Origin: Deferribacteres bacterium
Lineage (GTDB): Bacteria; Zhuqueibacterota; Zhuqueibacteria; Zhuqueibacterales; Geothermadaptataceae
Direction of reading: 5' to 3'
NCBI GenBank assembly: GCA_020633655.1
Contig: JACKDF010000011.1
Location: 67,801-131,800 of the forward strand
Length of the DNA: 64,000 nucleotides
The translations under genes were made by a program, and so were the position numbers. Below are positions 1 to 9,769 of this stretch, in pieces; positions within the stretch are counted from its first letter, which is position 1, and every line of letters begins with the position of its first letter. Under the pieces are notes generated by a model. It worked only from the letters and a program-made list of their open reading frames with translations. It was not told the origin of the DNA and did not search any database.

Positions 1-2167
1 ACTGGAAACATTGATTGAGCAATTGCAACAGGCTTGTACCGCTCACAACGTGGTCATTGAGGAAAAACAAAAACAGGCGGCCAGTGAGCCTATGCAGGTG
101 GTTTCCTTGTATGTGCATGCGTTGGTTCCGGAATTAACCTGCATTTTTATTCTGGATAACCTGGAAGATGCCCTCGCTTTGGCGCCCATGGAATTTTTGC
201 CGGATTTTAGCGAACTCGGCGATCTGGTTACCCTGCTCATCAGCCAGCCGAATACACACACGGTGCTCACCTGCCGCCACCCCATAAGCAGCGAAAGCGT
301 GCGCGCCCACACCACACCGGCACCCCTCGGCGACGCCAGCCAGGGCGATATTTTGCGTTTGCTGCGCAACTGGGACTGGCCGCTCGAGGTGACACCAGAA
401 GTGAAAAAGGATATTTACACCACCCTGGGCGGTAATTTCCGCAGTTTGGAGTGGTGCGCCTGCCTGCTCGGCCAGGCGCGTGACGGCGCCGACAGCACGG
501 CCATGAGCCACAGCGGCTGGAACGCCCTGAAACAGGCCTACGAAAAAGAGAAAACGAAAACAGCGGAAGTGGCGACGCAACAGGTTGTGCAACATATGCA
601 ACAAAATCTGTTGTTTAACCACCTGCTCGATCTGCTTGCGGAAGAGGAACAAAAATTCCTCGCTAAAATGGCGTTGGAGGAAAACCTGGTGCCGGAAGAT
701 GCCGCCACAGCCCTGTGGCACGGCAAAAAAGCCTCAGCCTTACTCGACCGCTGCACCAGCCTGACCTTGCTGCAGCCCAGTCCGCACCCGTTCGGCTTGC
801 TCTTTTATTTCACCCCGCCACTGGTGCGCGAACTGCTGCAAAAAAATATCCGGCTGTCCGTTGCAGAGGAAAAGGACGCCCACGCAGCGCTTGCCAGAAT
901 CTGGCGCTATTTCGGTGAACACGTAACCCGGCTTATCACTGATGATTTATTTGCCATCTCCCATTTTGAACAGGCCGACTTGGTTCAAGAGGCTTTTATC
1001 CTGCGTGCTGATTTAGGGGCCCGACTTGTCGATAACCAGCGCTTTCGTGAGGGTTTTACAATGCTTTTACAATGCTATCAGCAGAATGCTGATGCAATGT
1101 CAACGAAGGCTTTAAATGAGCTTGGTCGATCGTTGCATTTACTAGGAAATTTAGATAGTGCGTTAGAAATCTACCAAAAGAATCTCATCACTCTTCAACA
1201 AATCGGCGATAAAAGCGGCGAAGGCACGACGCTGAATAATATCAGCCAAATTTTCAAAGCACGGGGCGACTACGACACCAAATCTATGATGCAAAAGGCG
1301 ACTACGACACTGCGTATCTTGAGCAATCGCTTGCGATAAGACAACAAATCGGTGATAAAAGCGGCGAAGGCACGACGCTGAATAATATCAGCCAAATCTA
1401 TGATGCGAAAGGCGACTACGACACCGCGCTTTCGTATCTTGAGCAATCGCTTGCCATAAGACAACAAATCGGTGATAAAAGCGGCGAAGGCACGACGCTG
1501 ATTCAACAAACAAATCGGTGATAAACAGCAAATCGGCGAAGGCACGACGCTGAATAATATCAGCCAAATCTATTATGCGAAAGGCGACAGCGACACAGCG
1601 CTTTCGTGTCTTGAGCAATCGCTTGCCATAAGCCAACAAATCGGTGATAAAAGCGGTGAAGGCAAGACGCTGAATAATATCAGCCAAATCTATTATGCGA
1701 AAGGCGACAGCGACACAGCGTCGTGTCTTGAAATCGCTTGCGCGGCAACAAAGGCAGCGGCGAGGCGACTGAATAATATTGGCAGGGTATACAGATCATG
1801 GGGAGACAATGAAAAAGCACTTAAGTATTACGGACAATCGCTTGCGATTCAACAACAAATCGGCGATAAAAGCGGCATGATTGCGACATTGCATAATATG
1901 GCCCATATCGCCAAACAGAACGAAGATTATAAGCAGGCAGTCGCCTCATTTTCAAAGGCATTGCTACTCGCGCAGGAAACACAACGCCCGTATGATATTT
2001 TTGATGAACTGAGAGACCTTGGTATTCTCCTGTGCCAGCTCGGCAACAAAAAACAGGGATTGCCACTGCTGCAGCAGGCGCTGCAGCTCGGTCAGCAGGT
2101 TGGCATCCCCGGCACGGAGCGCATCGCACAGATCATCGCCCACTTCAGCGGCACAGGCACGGCGTAA
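1..2167 (+). pseudogene. STAND-type NTPase with C-terminal TPR repeats (5' partial, frameshifted)
   Basis: The frame is open through the left edge of the window, so the N-terminus, presumably including the Walker A motif, is missing. What remains reads as the back half of a STAND/NB-ARC-like ATPase: a Walker B-like FILDNLED around 134-170, a sensor-like LLISQPNTHTVLTCRHP strand, then a helical linker and, from about 1090, tetratricopeptide repeats of 40 residues (LNNISQIYDAKGDYDTAL, SLAIRQQIGDKSGEGTT). The first frame runs to 1339; the repeats then continue in other frames and the last segment (1877-2167) closes in the original frame with a normal stop. Inserted and deleted blocks inside the near-identical 120-bp repeats cause the breaks. 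Such proteins are signalling or scaffold switches in which TPRs sense a ligand; the target here is unknown. Family is likely, function inferred. Confidence 0.6.
1336..1700 (+). repeat. 120-bp tandem repeats encoding TPR units
   Basis: The units starting at 1336 and 1456 match almost perfectly over 120 bp, and further diverged or truncated copies follow to about 1870. The period equals one 40-residue TPR unit. A shortened, scrambled copy lies at 1501-1545 and deletions fall at about 1264-1280 and 1715-1770, which breaks the reading frame. The pattern fits unequal exchange, or mis-assembly, among near-identical repeats. Confidence 0.75.
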
Positions 2168-2218
2168 ATTCACTAAAAATGGAGCAGGGTGGGTGGGGGG
2201 AGGTGCAATAGTGGGAAG

Positions 2219-3809
2219 GTGCGACGCACTTCACGCCGAAAGGACTGCACATTGTGGAATCTGGTGTACACTCCGGGAGAAAGTGCGTCGCACCTGTGAA
2301 CCCAACAGGTTACAGAGCTTGTCTGCACTGAGCAAAGTCGACGTGCCCGGTTGAACCTGGTCCGGCTTCGGCATGCTCAGCCTCCGTGGTTTTTTACAGA
2401 CTCCGAACTGCAAATCATAAAATCTGAACGAAGTGATGACGGCATTATCCACAGGAAGTCATTTTGCTTCGCCGGCTTTCAGCTCGCTTGCCTGCTTTTC
2501 GGCATACCGGAATCCCCGGTTTCCTGCCTCGTACAAAAAGATGCCGGGATTCGATAAAAAGCATCGAACCCGGCATGACGCCAAAAAAAGGAAAGGTGCG
2601 ACGCACTTCACGCCGAAAGGACTGCACAATGTTGAATCTGCTGCACATTCCGGGAGAAAGTGCGTCGCACCTGTGAACCCAACCGTTTACAGAGCTTTTC
2701 CGCACTGAGTACTGTCAACGTATGAGGGTGGGACCTGGTCCGGCTTCGGCATGCTCAGCCTCCGTTGGTTTTTTACAGCCTCCAAACTGCAAATCATAAA
2801 ATCTGCACGAAGTGACGATGGCTTCGTCCATAGGAAGTCATTTTGCTTCGCCGGCTTTCAGCTCGGTTGCCCGCTTTTCGGCATACCGGAATCCCCGGGT
2901 ACTTACCTCGTACAAAGGGATGCCGGGATTCGATAAAAAGCATCGAACCCGGCATGACTGCCAAAAAAACGAAAGGTGCGACGCACTTCACGCCGAAAGG
3001 ACTGCACAATGTTGAATCTGCTGCACATTCCGGGAGAAAGTGCGTCGCACCTGTGAACCCAACCGGTTGCAGAGCTTATCTGCACTGAGCACGACCGACG
3101 TACCCGGGTTGAACCTGGTCCGGCTTCGGCATGCTCAGCCTCCGTGGTTTTTTTACAGACTCCGAACTGCAAATCATTAAATCTGCACGAAGTGATGACG
3201 GCATTGTTCACAGGAAGTCATTTTGCTTCGCCGGCTTTCAGCTCGGTTGCCTGCTTTTCGGCATACCGGAATCCCCGGGTGCCTGCCTCGTACAATAAGA
3301 TGCCGGGATTCGATAAAAAGCATCGAACCCGGCATGACTGCCCAAAAAACGAAAGGTGCGACGCACTTCACGCCGAAAGGACTGCACTTTGTGGAACCTG
3401 CTGCACATTCCGGGAGAAAGTGCGTCGCACCTGTGAACCCAACCGGTCACAGAGCTTTTCTGCACTGAGTACTGTCAACGCATGAGGGTGGAACCTGGTC
3501 CGGCTTCGGCATGCTCAGCCTCCGTTGGTTTAAACACTGTTCAGAATGCAAATCATTAAATCTGCACGAAGTGACGATGGCATCGTCCATAGGAAGTCAT
3601 TTTGCTTCGCCGGCTTTCAGCTCGGTGGCCTGCTTTTCGGCATACCGGAATCCCCGGGTGCCTGCCTCGTACAAAAAGATGCCGGGATTCGATAAAAAGC
3701 ATCGAACCCGGCATGACGCCAAAAAAAGGAAAGGTGCGACGCACTTCATTCTGAAAGAACTGCACAATGTTGAACCTGCTGCACATTCCGGGAGAAAGTG
3801 CGTCGCACC
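2219..3809. repeat. Tandem array of about 380-bp hairpin-bearing units (5 hairpins, 4 full units)
   Basis: A unit recurs with starts at 2219, 2595, 2975, 3355 and 3733 (spacing 376, 380, 380, 378). Each unit opens with a hairpin: left arm GGTGCGACGCACTT and its perfect reverse complement about 76 bp downstream (for example 2595-2608 with 2658-2671). Near its end is a second stem, ATGCCGGGATTCGAT with ATCGAACCCGGCAT around an A-rich loop (2541-2576 in the first unit). Units 1 and 3 share variants (GTGGTTTTTT, ATGACGGCATT) that differ from those of units 2 and 4 (GTTGGTTT, GACGATGGC), so the array looks like a duplicated dimer of about 760 bp. The many overlapping short open frames here on both strands repeat with the DNA and show no independent coding signal. 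Confidence 0.9.
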
Positions 3810-3869
3810 TTGTTGCTTCAACTCTCCCAATTCCTGCCTAAAGCTTCTTCCCCTGTCCTAAAAAATACC

Positions 3870-3898
3870 TTGCAAAATGACCATAGGCTTGTTATTAT
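3870..3898 (+). promoter_or_regulatory. Candidate promoter of the DUF134 gene
   Basis: TTGCAA at 3870-3875, a 17-bp spacer and TATTAT at 3893-3898 resemble a sigma-70 -35/-10 pair placed 40 bp before the ATG at 3938. This is inferred from consensus only; lineages of this type may use divergent promoters. Confidence 0.35.
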
Positions 3899-3908
3899 TC
3901 ATCTCAAA

Positions 3909-3924
3909 ATGAACATATGTTCAT
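3909..3924. promoter_or_regulatory. 16-bp palindrome, candidate operator
   Basis: ATGAACATATGTTCAT is a perfect 16-bp palindrome lying directly after the candidate -10 element and 13 bp before the DUF134 start codon. A dyad in this position suits an operator for a dimeric helix-turn-helix regulator, most simply the DUF134 protein encoded just downstream (autoregulation). It also contains the upstream in-frame ATG at 3917, which argues for the later start. Confidence 0.45.
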
Positions 3925-3937
3925 AAATAGGAACGTC

Positions 3938-4363
3938 ATGCGAAAGCCGTATCGAAAAAGAAGAATAGAAGAACCACCGAGTTTTCAACATTTCAAGCCT
4001 TGCGGCATCCCGAGGCGACAATTGAAAACCATCTCCATGAGTATTGATGAATATGAAGCGTTGCGTTTGGCGGATTATCAGGGTTTGAACCACGCACAGG
4101 CAGCGGAAAAAATGGCTATTTCACGGCCAACATTCACCCGCCTTATTGAAAAAACGCGACACAAAATCGCCACGGCAATTATCGATGGCATGGAGCTGAC
4201 CATAGGTGGCGGCAACATTGAATTTGCCAACACCTTCCACCGCTGCCGTGATTGTGGCAACGAACGGCTCGGGCCAGCCCACAGAAAAAAACCAGATTGC
4301 CCGGCATGCGGCTCGACTCATTTCGAAGACACTGCGGAAGATTTCATGAAGAACGAAGAATAA
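3938..4363 (+). CDS. DUF134 (UPF0251) family predicted DNA-binding protein
   Basis: A 141-residue protein beginning MRKPYRKRRIEEPPS. The FKPCGIPRRQLKTISMSIDEYEALRLADYQGLNHAQAAEKM region is the DUF134 signature and forms a sigma-70 region 4-like helix-turn-helix (AAEKMAISRPTFTRLIEKTR). The C-terminus carries a zinc-ribbon-like pair, CRDCGN and CPACGS. An upstream in-frame ATG (3917) lies inside a palindrome, so I take the ATG at 3938, preceded by AGGAA. Family members are commonly encoded beside NifX/MTH1175-like iron-cluster proteins, as here. The role is probably transcription control of that partner; the regulated genes and ligand are unknown. This is one of the few intact genes left of 18 kb. 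Confidence 0.85.
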   Translation: MRKPYRKRRIEEPPSFQHFKPCGIPRRQLKTISMSIDEYEALRLADYQGLNHAQAAEKMAISRPTFTRLIEKTRHKIATAIIDGMELTIGGGNIEFANTFHRCRDCGNERLGPAHRKKPDCPACGSTHFEDTAEDFMKNEE

Positions 4364-4403
4364 GGTGGTGTCAAAAATACCATGAAAAAATAAAAAGAAC
4401 ACT

Positions 4404-4534
4404 GGGGCTGTGTCAAAACACATTATTTTTGACCCAAACATCAATTTTCATAGAGCGAAAGCGTCCTCGCTGAGCGTAACGCACGTTTCACTCGGCGGGA
4501 CGCCTTCGTTCTATTGATGTTCTGACACAGCCCC
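4404..4534. mobile_element. Small inverted-repeat element (GGGGCTGTGTCAAAAC family), copy A
   Basis: The ends GGGGCTGTGTCAAAAC and the imperfect inverse at 4521-4534 (CTGACACAGCCCC) bound 131 bp with no coding capacity. It matches the copy at 18564-18690 along most of its length, in inverted orientation, and shares its ends with the elements at 5145 and 6688. This is the structure of a MITE-type non-autonomous element; no transposase is in the window. It sits between the DUF134 and NifX-like genes. Confidence 0.7.
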
Positions 4535-4677
4535 GAGACTGTCGAAAAACATGCAAATTCGGGCCCTGAGCTTGCCGAAGGGCCCGAATTCGAGCGTGGA
4601 AGCGGGCGTTTCGGCACTTCGACTTTACTCAGTGCTGGCAAGCTCAACGTCCGGTTTATCCCTTTTTCAATAGTCTC
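4535..4677. mobile_element. Second small inverted-repeat element (GAGACTGTCG family), copy E
   Basis: 143 bp with imperfect terminal inverted repeats (GAGACTGTCGAAAAA and TTTTTCAATAGTCTC) and an internal perfect stem, AATTCGGGCCC with GGGCCCGAATT (4556-4590). It directly abuts the preceding element. A second copy of identical length and about 90% identity, in the same orientation, is at 18736-18878. Non-coding, MITE-like. Confidence 0.7.
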
Positions 4678-4714
4678 GTCAGTGTTGACACTATGTGACA
4701 CAAGGAGAACGCGT

Positions 4715-5053
4715 ATGAACAAACGTTTTGCTGTCCCGACCATCGACGGGACATTATGCACGCATTTTGGCCATTGCCAAAAATTTGCCATCATAGAAGC
4801 CGATGATTCTAAAGTGATTAGCGAAGAAATTATTGATCCTCCGGCGCATCAACCCGGTGTTTATCCACAGTTCCTCGCACAATTGGGTGTAAATGTCGTC
4901 CTCTCCGGTGGCATGGGGCAGAAGGCTTTACAACTTTTTGCGCAAAATAACATCGAGGTGTACACGGGTGTGAATGCAGAATCGCCTACGAAGCTCGTTG
5001 AAAACTTTTTAAGCGACCAACTGCAGGCTGGTGCGAATCGCTGCGATCATTAA
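4715..5053 (+). CDS. NifX/NifB C-terminal (MTH1175-like) iron-molybdenum cofactor domain protein
   Basis: A 112-residue protein (MNKRFAVPTIDGTLCTHFGHCQKFAIIE) consisting of one dinitrogenase iron-molybdenum cofactor domain. The family hallmarks are visible: C-x-HFGHC near residue 11, the LAQLGVNVVLSGGMGQKALQLF core, and IEVYTGV. The ATG at 4715 is chosen because AAGGAG lies 8 bp upstream; an in-frame extension to 4682 lacks such a site. Family members bind iron-sulfur or metal-sulfur clusters. No nitrogenase genes are nearby, so this should not be read as evidence of nitrogen fixation. It probably formed a unit with the DUF134 gene before the two small elements inserted between them. Confidence 0.85.
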   Translation: MNKRFAVPTIDGTLCTHFGHCQKFAIIEADDSKVISEEIIDPPAHQPGVYPQFLAQLGVNVVLSGGMGQKALQLFAQNNIEVYTGVNAESPTKLVENFLSDQLQAGANRCDH

Positions 5054-5144
5054 ATGAAGCATAGATGCGAGTTGAAGAAGCTACAACGCTTTTAAAAATA
5101 GTCATATAACCTGGATTATTTATGCGTTATTGAAAATTGTCGAT

Positions 5145-5452
5145 GGGACTGAGTCAAAACATAACTTTGCTGTATTAAAACACAAAACGCTGAATTTTGC
5201 TTTTCAAAGTCCACTCTCGGGAGGGGACAGATCAGCGAAAAAAGCGAAGCGGTTTTTCGCGATCAGGGGTGGGTTCTGAGCAACTCTTGATAATTTACGC
5301 AAGCGCTGTGCTCAAAACTTACCTACCCCGAGCCCTCACGGGCCCACCCCTTCCAGAAGGGGAATTGACAGGCGGTCGCTTTGCTCCGCCTGTTTTCAAG
5401 TATTCAAAAACTCGTAAATTTATGCACTAAAACCATGTTTTAACACTGCCCC
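5145..5452. mobile_element. Longer inverted-repeat element with GGGGCTGTGTCAAAAC-like ends, copy B
   Basis: The left end GGGACTGAGTCAAAAC and the right end GTTTTAACACTGCCCC are imperfect inverse copies of the family ends. The 308-bp interior holds GC-rich palindromic stretches (for example CCCCTTCCAGAAGGGG) and no convincing gene. It fills most of the 440-bp gap before the MFS gene. Confidence 0.5.
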
Positions 5453-5495
5453 AATCATGGTAATTATAAATTAAGCCTTATAAAGGAATTAAGCA

Positions 5496-6641
5496 TTGGC
5501 TGATAAATTTCAGACGGGGAAAGTTGTCACTATCTCATTCGGGCATTTAATTAACGATACCTATTCCGCATTTTTTGCACCCATGTTGCCTCTGCTCATC
5601 GCCAAACTTGGTCTCTCGCTTTCCCTGGTTGGCTTGTTGGATGTTGTGCGAAAAATCCTCCTTATTTAATCCTTTCATCGGTTTGCTCGCCGACAAAATG
5701 TGTGTGAAATACATCGTTATCTGGACACCGGGTTTTACAGCCCTGTTCATGAGTTTGGTGGGATTATCGCCTTCGTATCTGATCTTGTTCATTTTGCTGT
5801 TTGTCAGCGGCATCAGCTCGACGTTGTTCCACGTGCCTGCTCCAGTGATGATCAAACACCTTTCCGCCGAAAAAACAGGCGCGGGCATGAGCTATTTCAT
5901 GTTCGGTGGTGAATTGGCGAGAACCTTGGGACCGCTCATTATTACCGCTGCAATGTCGTTGTGGGGCTGGAAGGATCCTTTCGCACCATGCCTGTGGGCG
6001 TGCTGGCTTCTGCCATTCTCTATTTTAAGTTGAAAGATATTCAACCGATCAGCCGGAATAATAAGAATAACAAAACCAACGCCGGTGCCACCATTAGGCG
6101 GCTTGTGCCATTTTTTATCGCAATTTCAGCTTACCAATTTTTTCGGGCAGCGATGAAATCCGCCTTAACGCTTTATCTGCCGACCTATCTGGCTAGCAGG
6201 GGAGAGTCGCTGTGGGTTGCCGGCATTTCCTTGTCCATCATACAACCTGCGGGTGCGGGTGGTGTTTTTCTCACCGGTTTCATCGCCGATAAAATCAGTC
6301 ACCGCACGATGCTGCTCATTCTCGCGGTGACCAGCCCTTTTCTCATGTTCGCATTCGTCACTGCCAACAAGGTGCTGATGATACCACTTTTAATTCTCCT
6401 CGGTTTTGTTGTTTTTGCCTCCGGACCGGTCATCCTGGCGCTTGTTCAGGATACAAACACCGAAAGACCGGCATTTGTTAACGGCATCTATATGACCCTC
6501 AACTTTACATTGAGTTCGGTCATGGCGTTAGCCGTAGGTATTTCGGGTGATCGATTGGGACTTGAAAGTACATTTCAACTGTGCGCCTGGGCGGCGTTTT
6601 TGTCATTGCCTTTTGTTTTTCTTTTGAAAAGGAAGGCGTAA
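5496..6641 (+). pseudogene. MFS efflux transporter, fosmidomycin-resistance (Fsr)-like, frameshifted
   Basis: The conceptual protein starts at TTG 5496 with AAAGGA 8 bp upstream (LADKFQTGKVVTISFGHLIND), matching the N-terminal helix of Fsr-type major facilitator exporters. The frame changes near 5650 (into SLFNPFIGLLADK, with FMFGGELARTLGPL following) and again near 5965, after which VLASAILYFKL, RAAMKSALTLYLPTYL and GFIADKISHRTMLLI run in one frame to the stop at 6641. Joined, the roughly 380 residues give the expected twelve-helix length and the GGELARTLGP loop typical of this group. Probable role: drug or metabolite export across the inner membrane. Two frameshifts mean no intact product as sequenced. 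Confidence 0.75.
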
Positions 6642-6687
6642 TTTTTGCTAATCTCTGCATGGTGTTTTATTCGTAAGTCCCAATATT

Positions 6688-6797
6688 GGGGCTGAGTCAA
6701 AACATGATTTACTGACTGTAACTCGACATTTATGTCGAAAGCTTGGTCCTCAAGGAGGGCAACATGAATGTCGCGTTACAAGTTTTGACACAGCCCC
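6688..6797. mobile_element. Small inverted-repeat element (GGGGCTGTGTCAAAAC family), copy C
   Basis: 110 bp between GGGGCTGAGTCAAAAC and GTTTTGACACAGCCCC. An inner hairpin-forming pair, CGACATTTATGTCG, is visible at 6723-6736. Non-coding. It lies between the MFS gene and the next gene. Confidence 0.6.
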
Positions 6798-6848
6798 ATC
6801 GCTCACTTGGAGCATCGCATAAATAAAGCAGAATAAAAAAGGATTACC

Positions 6849-7353
6849 ATGGATCATATCCAAAATCTTTCCCGCGAAAATTTGCTCAAACTCATTGATG
6901 TTTACGCCAAAAATTGGCTCGCCCATGATGGCTGCTGGTTTTAGCGGCAGAAGAAAAGTATGGCATGGAAACAGCGATGGAGTTGACGCGAAATCGTGGG
7001 AGCGATTTGCGGTCTCCGAAGCACGACGCATAATGCAAACTTTCGCCATTCCATCTGACGGTGGTTTAAAGGCTCTGGAACAGGCTTTTCAATACCGATT
7101 ATATGCAGCGATTAACAAACAGGAAATTGAGTGGCCTGATGAAAATACCCTGATATTTCGCATGGTCGAATGTCGGGTGCAAAAACGCGTCGGCAAAAAA
7201 AATCTGCCGGATTTCCCCTGCAAACAAGTTGGTATTATCGAATTCAGCCAGTTCGCCAAAACAGTGGATAAACGCATCAAAACAAAGTGCATCGCCTGCC
7301 CACCGGATAAAAGTCGGGACTTTTTCTGTGCCTGGGAGTTTACTTTGGATTGA
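6849..7353 (+). pseudogene. DUF6125-like cytosolic protein, frameshifted
   Basis: Starts MDHIQNLSRENLLKLIDVYAKNWLAHDGCWF at 6849, then hits TAG. Adding one T to the TTTT run near 6940 and one base near 6983 restores LAAEEKYGMETAMELDAKSWERFAVSEARRIM, which continues in one frame to the stop at 7353. The restored protein of about 168 residues matches the DUF6125 pattern (an N-terminal helical region, ALEQAFQYRLYAAINKQE in the middle, and a cysteine pair in KCIACPPD near the end). The biochemical role of the family is not established as far as I know. Both breaks are single-base losses at short homopolymers, as expected of sequencing error. Confidence 0.65.
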
Positions 7354-7372
7354 GGAATTTGATCGATAAAAA

Positions 7373-9769
7373 TTAAAACTTATACCCCAAAACAAAATAC
7401 ACCAAATTCTGCTTCTTGCGCTCTCCGATGAACACCTTGTCTCCGTGACTAAAGATCACTTCGATTGGCCCTACCAGCGACAGCAATTTTACACCAACTC
7501 CAAATCCCGTCACATTGTAGGGATGGAGTATAATCGGACCCGAATCATATTCCAGGTTGTGGGCGATATTCGCCATGAGTTTAAAGAAGATATCCTTTTT
7601 GTATTGGTAGCGGTAATCGAAACGCAGAATGCCGATTTGCGTACCGAAGAGCTGGTCGTAGTCCAGACCGATAAAATATTCAGGTTTTCCGAGGTTCAGG
7701 TATTTGTAAATTGGGACTGTTTTCGTCGTGCCCCAGTAAGCAAAGAATCGCGTTGTATGCCGCTGGTGAAATGTGTGATAAATATTTGCAGCAGTGGAAA
7801 ATAAGGCGTAATTCAAATCCGAATGCAATTCTTTAAAACTGCCTTCGTAATAACTTCGACATCAAATCCGCTTCTCGGTAGCAGCACATCATCCAGCTTG
7901 TCAATGGTCATGGACGCCTGCACTTTGCGCAATTCATGCTTCCAGGTGGGAAAAATAGACGGATCGGAGAATGCAATGTTCGGTGTGACATTCATGTATT
8001 CGTGCTGGTATTCGATCTCTGCATTAAAACATTTTTAAACAGCAAGCCAGAGCCGACCCCAATATAACTTGACCGGTTTTTGTAACTGGCGATGAGATCG
8101 CCGCCGCCACCATCGTAAATATTGGTGGGAATATCCTTGAAACCAAAGTTGAGCAGGGGATAGACAGGCATGCTGATCGTACGGGTCGGGTAATAGATTT
8201 TGCTGTTGTAGTTCACCAGTCCGGCAAATTGCAGTTCTTCTTCAAAGCGCAGACCCGGAATCAGCCAGTTCACTCCGAGAACGTTGACAATCCCCACAAG
8301 TTTGTGAAAATCATCGTAACGCAAACCAACCCGCATCCGCTGCGTCGGCAATTCCTTGATCTCCAGCTTCAGGGTGACTTTGTTTTCGCCAATGGGCTCG
8401 ACCTCGTATTTGATGTACTCGAAATAACCCAGGCCGTACAGTTCCATTATCCGGCTGTTCAGGGCCTCGGTGTCCAGCTTATTGCCGGGTTGCACGCCCA
8501 ATAATTGATAAATAAAAGTAAATGGAAGTACGTCGTTGCCCTCTATGGTGATGCCAAAAATCATCGGCTTTTGTTTTTCTTTCACATGGATGATAAGCCG
8601 GATATCGCTTTCTGACAGGGGCACAATTTCATAGGAAACATTTTCAAAATAACCGGAAGATTTCATCTCCGCTATGCGGTCTTTTAAAACGATAAATCCA
8701 AACGGTCCGTTGGTTTTATGTGCAATTGTTGGTAGATAAACTGAAGGGGATGGCAGTGTGCCCGGTGATTTGCAGGTCATAAATTCTTGGTTGTTTGTTC
8801 GCCAGGGCAGTGATACCCGGTTCCTGCATTCGGTGGAGGTGATACTTCTCTTTCAGCTTGAGGAGCTGTTCCACGTTGTCCTGGGCAGCGATACACCCTC
8901 GTTGAATTATCTTTACGATCTGATCGTCATCAAAATCTCCGGGGTGAATGCTCCAGATCCGGTCGTATGTGGATATCGATTAACTTTTCGTTTCTTCGGC
9001 GTTGTTCCAGTCCGAGCAAACCAATCGTCTGTTCAAGAACGGACAGCACAGTGCCGAGCTGCTTGCGTTTTTTCAGCGGGCTCTCAACATCCACAGCAAT
9101 AACGATGTCTGCTCCCATTTCTTTTGCGATATTTATGGGTAAATTATTGGAGAATCCACCGTCGATGAGCAGGGAATCGCCGTACTCCACCGGTGTGAAA
9201 ACGGTTGAATGGCCATTGTTGCCCGCATTGCTTTGGCCAGGGAGCCGCTTTTTAAAATCACCTGATTTCCTGTGACCAGATCCACCGCAACACAACGGTA
9301 GGGGATGGGCAACTTATCAAAATCGGTTATGCTTTCGTATGGAAAAGTCAAGCTCGAGAACAACAGCGAAACCTTTTGGCCATAAATTATTCCACTGGGA
9401 ATGACAGGTTTCACCCCATCCAAACCAAAGACGAGTTGGAATTTGCCTGTTTCTTTACGCACGAGGTAGGGCAATTCCGTTCTGCGGGGAATGTCGGAAA
9501 AGATTTCGTTCCAATCGGTTTTGTGAACGATGTGTTCCAGGTCGTGTCCGCTGTAGCCAATGGAATAGAGCGCGCCAGCAATACCACCCATGCTCGCACC
9601 AACGATATAATCGATGGGAATTTGCAGGAATCCAACATTTTAAAGCACCGATATGGGCGAAACCTCGTGCTCCGCCACCGGAAAGCACCAGGCCGATTTT
9701 AGGGCGATCTGTCTCCTGGGAGAACGCAACGGAAGTAAGGAAAAATGAAAAAGAAGAACGCATTTCCAT
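7373..9769 (-). pseudogene. Patatin-like phospholipase fused to Omp85 barrel (PlpD/FplA-like), frameshifted
   Basis: Pieces in several minus-strand frames assemble into one protein of about 800 residues. After a signal peptide (SFFLTSVAFSQ) comes a patatin domain: the oxyanion motif LSGGGARGFAHIGAL, a broken serine motif (expected GASMGG; the frame resumes at MGGIAGALYSIGY), and the catalytic DGG in LLIDGGFSNNLPI. POTRA-like repeats follow (RIYDLQITGH, MIFGITIEGNDVLPF) and then an Omp85/BamA-type beta-barrel ending VYFVLGYKF with a terminal aromatic residue. This is the type Vd autotransporter plan: a secreted or surface-held phospholipase A. At least five frame changes occur (near 9595, 9270, 8930, 8000 and 7820). 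Domain identity is confident; activity cannot be assumed from the broken frame. Confidence 0.75.

Noticed and set aside
134..721. 195-codon minus-strand frame opposite the NTPase gene
   Set aside because: Shadow of the plus-strand coding sequence, which has clear domain motifs.
2219..3809. CRISPR array
   Set aside because: Units are 380 bp and similar throughout; there are no short repeats with unique spacers and no cas genes.
2231..3861. Many overlapping open frames of 60-116 codons on both strands
   Set aside because: They recur with the 380-bp DNA unit in all frames, lack ribosome-binding sites and resemble no family; they are by-products of the repeat.
4715..5053. Evidence for nitrogen fixation
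   Set aside because: The NifX/MTH1175-like domain occurs in many non-fixing organisms; no nitrogenase structural genes are present.
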